Shown here one piece after another: positions 10,241 through 21,274 of a stretch of 64,000 nt of DNA. The stretch is from Prorocentrum cordatum. Lineage: Eukaryota > Sar > Dinophyceae > Prorocentrales > Prorocentraceae. The DNA lies in contig CAUYUJ010014771.1 of the NCBI GenBank assembly GCA_963575745.1, positions 281,501 through 345,500 on the forward strand. The letters run 5' to 3'. Within the stretch, counting starts at the first letter, position 1. Every line of letters begins with the position of its first letter. Both the position numbers and the translations under genes were made by a program. The notes beneath the pieces were generated by a model. That model was not told where the DNA came from. It did no database searches and saw nothing but the letters and a program-made list of their open reading frames with translations.

Positions 10241-11160
10241 GGCGTCTTACATTGGCGTCGGAGCTGGCCTTGGTGTCAGCGTAAGCCGATCTGAAAAGCT
10301 TCATGCATGAAACTTTCGTGTGCGCTTGCGATGGCGTCGGAGCTGGCCTTGGTTTCAGCGTAGGCCGTTCAGAGAAGTTCCATGCATGAAACTTTCATGC
10401 GCGCTTGCCTTGGCGTCGGAGCTGGCCTTGGAGTCAGCGAAGGCCGTTCGGAAAAGTTTCATGCATGCAACTTCCGTGTGCGCTTGCGTTGGCGTCGGAT
10501 TTGGTCTTGGTGTCAGCGTCAGCCGTTCGGAAACGTTTCATGCATCAAACTTTCGCGAGCGCTTGCGTTGGCGTCGGAGCTGGCCTTGGTGTCAGCGAAG
10601 GCCGATGAGAAAAGTTTCATGCATGAAACTTTCGTGTGCGCTTGCGGTGGCGTCCGAGCTGGCCTTGGCGTCAGGATAGGGCGTTCTGACAGTTTCATGC
10701 GTGAAACTTTCGTGTGCGCCTGCCTTGGCGTCGGAGCTGGCCTTGGTTTCAGCGTTAGCCGTTCAGAAAAGTTTCATGCATGAAACTTTCGTGTGCGCTT
10801 GCGTTGGCGTCGGATCTGGTCTTGGTGTCAGCGTCAGCCGTTCAGAAAAGTTTCATGCATGAAACTTTCGTGTGCGCTTGCGTTGGCGTCGGATATGGTC
10901 TTGGTGTCATCGTAGGCCGGTCAGAAACGCCTCATATGCATGAAGTTTTCGCGAGCGCTTGCGTTGGCGTCGGAGCTGGCCTTGGTGTCAGCGAAGGCCG
11001 TTCAGAAAAGTTTCATGCATGAAACTTTCGTGTGCGCTTGCCTTGGCGTTGGAGCTGGCCTTGGTGTCAGCGTAGGCCGTTCTGAAAGTCTCATGCATGA
11101 CACGTTCGCGAGCGCTTGCGTTGGCGTCCGAGCTGGCCTTGGCGTCAGGAAAAGGCGTTC
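10240..11160 (+). repeat. 79-bp satellite array, left
   Basis: About 11 tandem units. The palindrome TTTCATGCATGAAA recurs every 78-79 bp (C of CATGCAT at 10302, 10381, 10460, 10539, 10618, 10696, 10775, 10854). Each unit contains GTTGGCGTCGGAGCTGGCC. Because 79 is 3n+1 and the unit lacks stops, all three + frames stay open across several units. The apparent proteins (MHETFVCAC type) are therefore satellite translation. Confidence 0.9.
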
Positions 11161-11880
11161 TGCGTATTCGACACCATCAGGTTTCCTCCTCCTCCTCCTT
11201 CTCTTGTGTCTCCTCGTCTTCCTCTCCTCTTCTCTGTGTTCCTCCTCCTCCTCCTCCGCCTCCTCCTCCCTCTCCTCTTCGTATTCCTCCTCATCTTGAT
11301 TATCTTCGTCCTCCTCCTGCTCCTCCTCCTCCTCATCCTCGTCACCCTCAGTCCTCATCCTCGTTCTCCTCTTCCTCCTCCCCCTCCTTCTGCCCCTCCT
11401 CCTCCTCCTCCTCCTTCTTCCCCAGTCGTCGTCTTCGTCGGTCGTCATCTCCCGCGTGCGTGGGAGTGAGGAGGAACGTTAGAAATGCGTTTGTGAATGT
11501 TCGGTGCGCGCGTTTCGCCCGAGGCATTCTCAGAAAGTCCAGCCTTGAGAGTGCTCGGCTGCAGCATCAGCAACATCAGTAACGAGAACCACGAAAGAGT
11601 ACCACACGCAGCGTGTTCTTTTAAGCTTGCTAGCTTGTATATGTCCGCAGGGCCGCCTTTGCGAACATATTATCCCAGAGACGCTCGAGCGTTCAAAATG
11701 TATGCGTTTCGCGTGAGACGTCTTCAAACATGCCTTCGGACGGGTCTTCCCTGGAGTCCCTTGGGGCCAACCTTTGGGGCTTCATCCTTGGAGCCCAAAG
11801 ATCACGTCTGATGCTCGTTTGGAGCGTGGACGTGCTTGGGTTGTAGGGTTTGGCGCCGCGCCGTGGCGACGCCAGGGCGT
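11160..11880. repeat. Variant CTC module, right unit of the 1.6-kb duplication
   Basis: Second copy of 9500-10240: a CTC tract at 11180-11425, then the GTACCACACGCAGCGTG segment at about 11595 and the CATGCCTTCGGACGGGTCTT junction at 11728. Confidence 0.75.
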
Positions 11881-12645
11881 CTTGCATTGGCGTCGGAGCT
11901 GGCCTTGGTGTCAGCGTAAGTCGATCTGAAAAGCTTCATGCATGAAACTTTCGTGTGCGCTTGCGCTGGCGTCGGAGCTGGCCTTGGTGTCAGCGTCAGC
12001 CGTTCAGACAAGTTCCATGCATGAAGCTTTCGTGTGCTCTTGTCTTGGCGTCGGAGCTGGCCTTGGTGTCATCGAAGGCCGTTCAGGAAACATACATGCA
12101 TCAACCTTTCGTGTGCGCTTGCGTAGGCGTCGGATCTGGTCGTGGTGTCAGCGTAGGCCGTTCAGACAAGTTTCATGCATCAAACTTTCGCGAGCGCTTG
12201 CGTTGGCGTCGGAGCTGGCCTTGGTGTCAACGAACGCCGTTCAGAAACGTCTCATGCATGAAACTGTCGCGAGCGCTTGCGGTGGCGTCCGAGCTGGCCT
12301 TGGCGTCAGGGTAGGGCGATCTGAAACATTACGTGCATGAAACTATAAGGTGCGCATGCGTTGGCGTCGGAGCTGGCCTTGGTGTCAGCGTCAGCCGTTC
12401 GGGAAAGCTTCATGCATGAAACTTTCGTGTGCGCTTGCGTTGGCGTCGGAGCTGGCCTTGGTTTCAGCTTAGACCGTTCAGAAAAGTTTCATGCATGAAA
12501 CGTTCGTGTGCGCTTGCCTTGGCGTCGGAGCTGGTCTTGGTGTCAGCGTAGGCCGTTCAGAAAAGTTTCATGCATGAAGCTTTCGTGTGCGCCTGGGTTG
12601 GCGTCGGAGCTGGCCTTGGTGCCAGCGTCATTGGAAACACCCAAG
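11880..12645 (+). repeat. 79-bp satellite array, right
   Basis: About nine and a half units of the same 79-bp satellite as at 10240-11160, again carrying CATGCATGAAAC palindromes and open frames. It ends at the next CCT-module boundary near 12640. Confidence 0.9.
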
Positions 12646-15330
12646 TGTGTTTAACAGTTCCGTTGAACAATCAGCGTTTCACTCGAGACATCCCTTGCAA
12701 AATGCCTTCGAACGGGCCCTCGAAGCCATCTGGTGTCCTCCACCTCCTCCTCTTCCTCCTGCTCATCCTCCTCTTCCTCCTTCGCCTTCTCGTTCTCCTT
12801 CTCCTCCTCCTTCTCCTCCTCTTCCTCCTACTGGTCTTGCTTCTCCTCCTTCTCCTCCTCCTCCTCCTCCTCCTCCTCTCGTTCTTCCTCCTTCTCTTTC
12901 CTCCTCCGCCTCGTCTTCCTCCTCCTCCTCCTGCTCCTGTTCCTCCTCTTCCTCGTCCTCCTCCCCGTCCCCTCCTCACCCCTTGTTCCTGCTCTTGCTG
13001 CTGTTGCTGCTGGTCCTTCTCCTCCTCCTCCTCCTCCTCCTCCTCCTCCCCCTCCTCCTCCTCCTCCTCCTCCTTCTCCTCCTCCTCCGCCTGCTCCCCC
13101 TCCTCCCACGATTGTAGTTTTCGCCGTCGCCCTCCTCATGCGGAGGAGTGGAGAGGATAACCATGAAGAGGCTTGTAAACGTTCGGGGGACGCGTGTCCA
13201 TACGTATTCTTTTGTGAGCGCTCGGAGAGCTCGCCGATATTACAGTTGAACGCGATGATGTTGAAAGTTCTTGCGCAAGTCTTCCCTTTCACGCGCTTCC
13301 CGCTCATGTCAGGAAAGGTTCCCGACATGAGCGTTTCGCTCGAGACATCCTCACAACAGCGTGAAGTTGGGGGGTCGTGTCGTAAGACGTATGTTGCTAA
13401 GCATGGGCGTTTCGTTCGAGACATCCTCCAACAATGGAGATCTCGAAATCGCTCGCCCGATTTTCGGATCCTCGAAAATGGGCGTTTCGCCCGAGATATC
13501 CTCGAAACCATGAGAGGTCGACAGAGCACTTGTAAGGCATCTTTTCGGAGCGATTTCGGATGACCCCCCAAGATGGCCCAAGAAGCGAAGCTATTGAACA
13601 ACCCACGTGTGTTTAACATTTTTGTTGAAACATCAGCGTTTCACTCGAGACATCCTTTACAACATGCCTTCGACCGGGCCCTCGAAGCCATCCGGTCTCC
13701 TCCTCCTCCTCCTCCTCCTCCTCCTCTTCCTCCTGCTCCTCCTCCTCTTCCTCCTTCACCTTCTCCTTCTCCTCCTCCTTCTCCTCTTCCTCCTCCTGTT
13801 CTTGCTTCTCCACCTCCTCCTCCTCCTCCTTCTCCCCCTCCTCCGCCTCGTCGTCCTCCTCCTCGTTTTCCTCCTCCTGCTCCTGTTCCTCCTCTTCCTC
13901 GTCCTCCTCCCGTCCCCTCCTCACCCTCTGTTCCTGCTGCTGCTGCTGGTCCTCCTCCTCCTCCTCCTCCTCCTCTCCTCCTCCTCCTCCTCCTCCTCCT
14001 CCTCCCCCTCCTCCTCCTCCTCCTCCTCCTCCTCCTCCTCCTCCTCCTCCTCCTCCTCCCCCTCCTCCTCCCCCTCCTCCTCCTCCTCCGCTTCCTCCCC
14101 CCCTCCTCCCACGATTGTCGTTTTCGCCGTCGTCCTCCTCATGCGGAGGAATGACGGGGATAACCAAGACGATGCTTGTAAACGTTCGGGGGACGCGTGT
14201 CCATACGTATCCTTTGTGAGCGTTCGGAGAGCTCGCCTATATTACATTTGACCACGATGATGCTGCAAGTTCTTGTGCAACGCTTCCCTTTCACGCGCTT
14301 CCCGTTCATGTCAGGAAAGGTTCCCAAAATGAGCGTTTCGCTCGAGACATCCTCACAGCATCGAGAAGTTGGGGTCGTATCTTAAGACGTCGTTTGCTAA
14401 ACATGGGCGTTTCGCTCGAGACATCCTCCAACAATCGGGATTTCGAAATCGCTCGCCTAATTTTCGGATCCTCGAAAATGGGCGTTGCGCCCGAGACATC
14501 CTCGAACACATGGGGTGCCGACAGAGCCTGTGTAAGGCATCTTGTCGGAGCGATCTCGGGTGCCCCCCAAGATGGCCCAAGAAGAGAACATATTGAAAAA
14601 CCAACGTGTTTTAACATGTTCGTTGAATCATCAGCGTTTCACTCGAGACATCATCCAAACAATGCCTTCGGACGGGTCCTCGAAGCCATCTGGTCTCCTG
14701 TTCCTCCTCTTCCTCCTGCTCCTCCTCTTCCTCTTCCTCCTTCTCCTTCTCCTCCTCCTCCTCCTTCTCCTCCTCTTCCTCCTCCTGTTCTTGCGTCTCC
14801 ACCTCCTCCTCCTCCTCCTCCTTCTCTCGTTCTTCCTCCTTCTCTTTTCTCCTCCTCCGCCTCGTCTTCCTCCCTCTCCTCCTGCTCCTGTTCCTTCTCT
14901 TCCTCGTCCTCCTCCCCGTCCCCTCCTCACCCGCTGTTCTTGCTCTTGCTGCTGCTGTTGCTGGTCCTCCTCCTCCTCCTCCTCCTCCTCCTCCTCCTCC
15001 TCCCCCTCCTCCTCCCCCTCCTCCTCCTCCTCCTCCTCCGCATCCTCCCCCCCTCCTCCCACGATTGCCGTTTTCGCCGTCGTCCTCCTCATGCGGAGGA
15101 ATGAGGAGGATAACCAAGACGATGCTTGTAAACGTTCGGGGAGCGCGTGTCCATACGTATTCTTTTGTGAGCGTTCAGAGATCTCGCCTATATTACATTT
15201 GACCACGATGATGCTGCAAGTTCATGTGCAACGCTTCCCTTTCACGCGCTTCCCGTTCATGTCAGGAAAGGTTGATTCCACGCGCTTCCCGTTTATGTCA
15301 GGAAAGGTTGAGATTTGGCGGATTTGAAAC
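12645..15330. repeat. Three tandem 1-kb CCT modules
   Basis: Consecutive copies whose boundary motif CAGCGTTTCACTCGAGACAT lies at about 12670, 13635 and 14632, a period of 960-1000 bp. Each has a CCT tract, the CCCACGATTGTCG box (13106, 14108, 15057) and a three-copy 75-bp cluster (for example 13330, 13405, 13480 and 14331, 14406, 14481). The Ser-, Leu-, Glu- and Arg-rich ORFs here come from the triplet tracts. Confidence 0.85.
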
Positions 15331-18310
15331 ATAAGCGTTTCGCTTTAGACATCCTCACAAAATCGAGATGCCGGATGCTATCGTTTAAGACGTCTTATGC
15401 TAACAATGACCGTCTCGCCTCAGGCATCCTCGGAACATGGGGATGTTGAACTCGTTGGTCTAATTCGCGGACCTCCAAAAATGTGCGTTTCGCCTGAGAC
15501 ATCCTCGAAACAATGTGATGCCGACAGAGCTCTTGCAAGGCATCTTTTCGGAGCGAGTTCGGATGGCCTCCAAGATGGCCCAAGAAGCGAAACGATTGAA
15601 ACAAACCCATGGTTTGTTAACAGTGTTGGTCAAATCAACGCGTTTCGCTCGAGACATCCTCCGAAAATTGCCTTCGGACGGGTCCTCGAAGGCGAAATGA
15701 TTGAAAAACCTTAAACAATCCGATGGGTGTTCAACAGCTTTGTTAAAACCAAAGCATTTCGCTCGAGCCATCCTCCAACAAGTTTGGAACTCGCGCGGAA
15801 AGTGAACTCCACCTGATGTATTTTGTGGGCGTTCGGGGTAAGAGCGACGTCTACATTCGCGCGGGTAGTGAACTCTACTTGGTAGCTTCTGTTGACGGTC
15901 GCGGTGATCGGTGACTGAAGTTGCGCGGATTGTGAATTCCATTTGGTATCCTTTGTGGACGTTCGGAGTGATCGGTACGTCGGAATGTGCGCGGATCGTG
16001 AATGCAGTCTGGTTCTTTCTGCGGACGTTCGGGGTCAGCCGCACGTCTGAATTGGCGCGGATAGCGAAGTCCACTTGGTACCCCCTGTGGACGTTCCGTT
16101 CGGGGAGAGCGCCTACGCGACATGCAAAGTTGATTTTGGTGCACGTTCTTGCCAAGCTCTTTGATTTCACGCGCGTCCCGCTCATGTCAAGCGTTTAAGA
16201 CGTTTTGTGCTAAACCTGACCGTTTCGCCAGAGACATCCTCGGAACACGGGGATGTTGAAATCGTTGGTCTCATTCGCTGGCCTCCAAAAATGGGCGTTT
16301 CGCAAGAGACATTCTCGAACAAATGGGATGCGCAAAGGGATCTTGTAAGGCATCTTTACGGAGCGATCTCGGATGACCTTCAAGATGGCCTAAGAAGCGA
16401 AATGATTGAAATTTCCACGGGTTTTCAAACAGTTTTGTTAAACTCAAAGCGTTTGGCGCGAGGTATCCTCCGAACATTGCCTTCGGACGGGTCCTCGAAG
16501 GCGAAAGTATTGAAAAACCTATGGTCGTTCAATAGTTCTGTTAAAACTAAAGCATTTCGCTCGAGACACCCTCCAACAAGTTTGGAACTCGCGCGGAAAG
16601 TGAACTCCACCTGATATTTGTTGTGGGCGTTCGGGGTAAGAGCGACGTCTAAATTCGCGCGGGCAGTGAACTCTACCTGGTATCTTTTGTGGACGTTCGC
16701 AGTGAGCGGTGACTGAAGTTGCGCGGATTGTGACTTCCTTTTGGTACCTTTTGTGGACGTTCGGAGTGAGCGGCACGTCGGAATCTGCGCGGATCGTGAA
16801 CTCAATCTGGTTCTTTTTGCGGACGTTCGGGGTCAGCGGCACGTCTGAGCTGGCGCGGATAGCGAAGTCCACCAGGTACCCCTTGTGGACGTTTGGGAAG
16901 AGCGCCTACGCGACATGCGAAGTTGATGTTGGTGCACGTTCTTGCCAAGCTCTTTGATTTCACGCGCTTCCCTTTCATGTCAAGAAAGGTTTAAAATGCG
17001 AGCGTTTCGCTCGAGACATCCTCACAACATCGAGAAGTTGGGGGTTGTATCTTAAGACGTCTTTTGCTAAACATGGGCGTTTCGCTCGAGACATCCTCAA
17101 CAAATCGGGATGTTGAAGTCGCTCGCCTAATTTTCGGATCCTCGAAAATAGGCGTTTCGCCTGAAACATCCTCGAACACATGTGATGCCGACAGAGCTCG
17201 TGTAAGGCATCTTTTCGGAGCGATTCCGGATGACCTCCAATATTGCCCAAGAAGCGAAAGCATTGAAAAGCCTATGTGTTGTTTCACACTTTCGCTTAAA
17301 CATCAGCGTTTTGTTCGAGACATCCTCCGAAAATTGCCTTTGGACGGGTCCTCGAAGGCGAAATGATTGAACAACCGATGGGTGTTCAACAGTTTTGTTA
17401 AAAAAACATAGCGTTTCGCTCGAGACATCTTCCAACCATTTTTTAATTCGCGCGGAAAGTGAACTCCACCTGATATCTGTTGTGGGCGTGTGGGGAAAGA
17501 GCAACGTTCAAACTCGCGCGGGTAGTGAACTCCACCTGGTATCTTTTGTGGACGTTCGCGGTGAGCGGTGACTGAAGTTTCGTGGATTGTGACTTCCATT
17601 TGGTACCCTTTGTGGACGTACGGGGCGAGCGGCACGTCGGAATTTGCACGGATCGTGAACTCCATCTGGTTCTTTTTGCGGACGTTCGGGGTCAGCGGCA
17701 CGTCTGAATTGGCGCGGATAGCGAAGTCCACTTGGTACCCCCTGTGGACGTTCGGGAAGAGCGCCTACGCGACATGCGAAGTTGATGTTGGTGCACGTTT
17801 TTGCTAAGCTCTTTGGTTTCACGCGCTTCCCGTCCATGTCAAGAAAGGTTTGAAAAATAAGCATTCACAACATCGAAATGTCGGAGGCTATCGTTTAAGA
17901 CGTCTTATGCTATAAATGACCGTTTCGCTTGAGACATCTTCGCAAAGCGGGGATGTTGAAATCGCTCGCCTAATTTTCGGATCCTCGAACATGGGCGTCT
18001 CGCCCAAGGCATCCTCGAAACAATGGGATGCCGACAGAGCTCTTGTAAGGCATCTTTTCGGAGCGATCTCGGATGACCTCCAAGATGGCCCAAGAATCGA
18101 AAATATTGGAAAACCTATGTGTTTTTAAACATGTTTGTTGACAAATCAACGCGTTTCGCTCGAGACATCCTCCGAAAATTGCTTTCGGACGGGTCCTCGA
18201 AGGCGAAATGATTGAACAACCGATGGGTGTTCAACAGTTTTGTTAAAAAACAAAGCATTCCGCTCGAGACATCCTCGAACAAGTTTTGAATTCGCGCGGA
18301 AAGTAAATTC
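15330..18310 (-). repeat. Higher-order array of 75-bp clusters and 66-bp arrays
   Basis: Three and a half copies of a roughly 850-bp unit without a CCT tract. GAGACATCC clusters (15330-15780, 16200-16580, 16980-17440, 17870-18300) alternate with 66-bp arrays (15780-16190, 16580-16980, 17440-17845). Each array ends with GTTGGTGCACGTTCTTGCC and the CGCGCTTCCCGTTCATGTC segment. Minus-strand frames run through both repeat types as 25- and 22-residue repeats, but each is broken by stops. Confidence 0.8.
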
Positions 18311-18726
18311 TTCACGCTTCGCGTATCCCCACCAGCCCATCTCAAAACAGCAACTCTAGCGAAGCATGCCGACAGTCGTGTTTTTCAGGCGTGCTTCCGC
18401 CTGCCCCCGCATATCTCCCCTGTTCCTCCTTCCTCCCGCCTCCTTGTACATCCTCCTTGTGGTGGGAACGGGAGAAGGACGAGGCGGAGGAGGAGGGAGA
18501 GAAAGCGCTCCTCGTGGTTTGAGTCGTTCGGGCTTCTCGTCCTGGTGTGAGTCGTTCGGGCCCTTCTTCCTGGTGTGAGTCGTTCGGGCTCTTCGTGGTG
18601 TGAGTCGTTCGGGCTCTTCGTCCTGGTGTGAGTCGTTCGGGCTTCTCGTGGTGTGAGTTGTTCGGGCCCCTCGTCCTGGTGTGAGTCGTTCGGGCCCCTC
18701 CTCCTGCCCGTCCAGAAACGACGCCC
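18311..18726. repeat. Insert with 25/28-bp minisatellite
   Basis: 416 bp breaking a 66-bp array. A direct repeat of about 48 bp of satellite sequence flanks it (18262-18310 and 18727-18775, both containing CGAACAAGTTTTGAATTCGC). From about 18508 to 18710 it holds seven copies of GTGTGAGTCGTTCGGGC separated by 8-11 bp. The left part is unique and resembles nothing else in the window. Confidence 0.7.
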
Positions 18727-19160
18727 AGGCGAGACATCCTCGAACAAGTTTTGAATTCGCGCGGACAGTAAATTCCACCTGATATCTTTCGTGGGCGTTC
18801 GGGGTAAGAGCGACGTCTAAACTCTCGCGGGTAGTGAACTCTACCTGGTATCTTTTGTGGACGTTCAACAGTGAGCGGTGATTGAAGTTGCGCGGATTGT
18901 GAATTCCATTTGGTATTTTTTGCGGACTTTCGGGGCGAGCGGCACGTCTGATTTGCGCGGATCGTGAATTCCATGTGGTTCTTTCTGCGGACGTTCGGGG
19001 TCAGCGGCACGTCTGAATAGGCGCGGATAGCGAAGTCCACTTGGTACCCCCTGTGGACGTTCGGGAAGAGCGCCTACGCGACATGCGAAGTTGATGTTGG
19101 TGCACGTTCTTGCCAAGCTCTTTGATTTCACGCGCTTCCCGTTCATGTCAAACAGGTTTT
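18727..19160 (-). repeat. Last 66-bp array
   Basis: Final array of the satellite domain, ending with the CACGCGCTTCCCGTTCATGTC segment at about 19128-19148. To the right the sequence becomes unique. Confidence 0.75.
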
Positions 19161-19768
19161 TCAGGATGGTTATTGGCTGTTCCATCTGCGTTTGCGTTCT
19201 ATCCTGTGCCCAGGGTCGGCCGACTTATCCACACACACAAACACGCTAGTTTTCGTCGCAGCGCGGCAGAGGCGATCCGCACGCGCGCCCTAGTAGCCGG
19301 GGACGCGCGGCGTATCAATTCACCGGCAGCAGGAGATGGAGGAGGGCGGCCACCGAAAGCAGGCGGGGGAGGGGGCACTCACCACGGAAAGAGTTTCAGG
19401 ATGAGCGCGCAGGTACGGCCAGCCTGTGTTGAGGTGACCTGGCAGTGGACGCGGGGCGGTGTCACGACCACACCCAGGGGCTGAAGCCAAGGCTTCCGGC
19501 GCTGGAAGCGTAGGGCAATGTGAACCAGTAAGTCAGGAGGAGCGGCTCGCGGGCTCACAGCGGCCAGAGTGGGAGCATCCAAATGTCCGTCGTGGAGCTG
19601 TAAGAGTCAGACTTAGCTGCAAAGGTAAGGCGCCAACAGGATGCAGACACGGACCGACTGGCCGAGGCAGGAAGACGGGGCTGCGATCTGCGTGCTGCAG
19701 CAAAATGCTGCAGTGCTGCCCCCAGGCCGCTGAGCTGCTGAACTGCTGAACTGCCGAAGTGCAGCAGC
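19160..19768. other. Unassigned unique sequence
   Basis: About 600 bp of non-repetitive sequence. No domain, RNA gene or splice-consistent ORF could be recognised. Confidence 0.4.
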
Positions 19769-19794
19769 GGTGCACACACACACACAAACACGGA

Positions 19795-19838
<44 letters not shown>

Positions 19839-19854
19839 CCCACCCACGCACCCA

Positions 19855-19890
<36 letters not shown>

Positions 19891-19930
19891 GACACACAGA
19901 CACACAGACACACAGACACACACACGCGCA
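19769..19930 (+). repeat. (CGCA)n / (CA)n microsatellite
   Basis: ACACACAC followed by long (GCAC)n with CCCA variants and a (GACACACA) end. Alternating purine-pyrimidine sequence with Z-DNA potential. Cys/Val- and His/Thr-rich ORFs here are artefacts. Confidence 0.9.
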
Positions 19931-20164
19931 CCATGGGGTACCCACTGTCGCCCCAGGAGTCCTGGAGCCCCGTTCGGTGCCTCTTGCGGCATTTCGGCTC
20001 CCATGGGTTTTCACGATTGTTCAGATAGCCGAAGGATGGCCCTAGACGCTCAAGTATGACTCCAGGACGCCCACAAGACACTGCAAGATGCCCTGAAAGA
20101 GTACAGTCCTGTATACAAGGCTTTACCCATCGTGGACCCGACACAGTATGTGCATTGTATTGTG

Positions 20165-20245
20165 AATGCGTAAGCTGTGTGGTGCAAGCTGTGTGGTGTA
20201 AGCTATGTGGTGCAGTATACGTGGCGCGAGATGGTGCAATCTGGA
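20165..20245 (+). repeat. GTGGTGCA short tandem repeat
   Basis: About five copies of a 15-16-bp unit such as TGTGTGGTGCAAGC or TACGTGGCGCGAG. The same family occurs at 61965-62020 in front of an AATGCAAAGC satellite. Confidence 0.55.
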
Positions 20246-21140
20246 GACGGCATCTGAGCGGCAACGGGCGACAGCGTGGCGAAACCTCGCCAGACCCACC
20301 CAGCGCACGAGGCCCTCTTGAGGGTTTTCTTGGAGGCCTCTTTGGGCGTCTTCGACGCTTTTCTGGACAGCCTTGAGGCCATCCTTGTGCTTTGAAAAGT
20401 TTTCAACATGTTGGAGCCCAGCGTGAGCAAACGTGGATGGCGCCTTCGTCATTTTGGAAGCCACGGAGTGTAGATTTGGAGGCTCTGGAGGCGCCCGAAT
20501 CGCCTTACCAAGTACACGTTGGAGGCCAACTTGCACTTACAGTCAGCACCAACGGTACCACGACTGAGCGTACCTGGGAGGGTGAATGGAAAAACTGGGA
20601 AGAGTTGCACAGCCACCCCTAACTTGTGGAACTAACACAGAAATGCGGTTTAATGTTGCAAGGAGCGCGGGCAGGGATGAAGGGGTGCTCGAAAGGCAAA
20701 TCAAATGACACGCCAACATGCAGGAAATGCTGCGGGCGCTGGATACGATTTTTGATTGTCTTTTCGGCAGCCAGCGCCGGAGCCAACCAGCAACATTCAA
20801 ATCTTGACAGTTTTGGCCTTCCGGACGTGCCCTTTAGAATTGATACGTCCACCACAGACTCGTCATTACAACACCTTCGTCATTTCTGCGCTCTGCGTGG
20901 GAATCTTCTTGATGGTACCTGCTTCCATGCCGGAGCCGACGCGAGAGCCTCTGACATTCCAGAGAGTACCCCAGCCTCTGTTTCACTCAAGAGTTTCGTT
21001 GGCATCCACGAGGCGAAGACAGCGCATCCGTTGATGACACTTCTCCGGCTATTCGGCCAAGGAATGCAGATCGGGGCTTTACACGCGTCTACACTTTTAG
21101 GTGCGCCGGAGGGGCAGTCTGTCTGAGAGTTGGGCAAAGC
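20246..21140. other. Unassigned sequence with one weak ORF
   Basis: A 167-codon + frame (20626-21126) begins without an ATG and matches no family I know. No other feature is seen. Confidence 0.3.
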
Positions 21141-21274
21141 TACCATGTTTGGGATATTTTTTTCGGGCGCTGTCAAGTCTCGCAGTTTAGTTGCTGGCAC
21201 CCCTGCTCTGGAAAGTGCAGGCGCACTGCCTGCCAGGACAGCTGGCCTAGTTTCTCGCCCCCTGCGGAGATCAG

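Noticed and set aside
10240-12645. The palindromic repeats at constant spacing first look like a CRISPR array
   Set aside because: The sequence between palindromes is conserved, not unique; the period is that of a satellite, and the setting is eukaryotic with no cas genes.
19533-20264. Cys/Val-rich ORF
   Set aside because: Its central part is the (CGCA)n microsatellite read on the minus strand; the rest has no family features.
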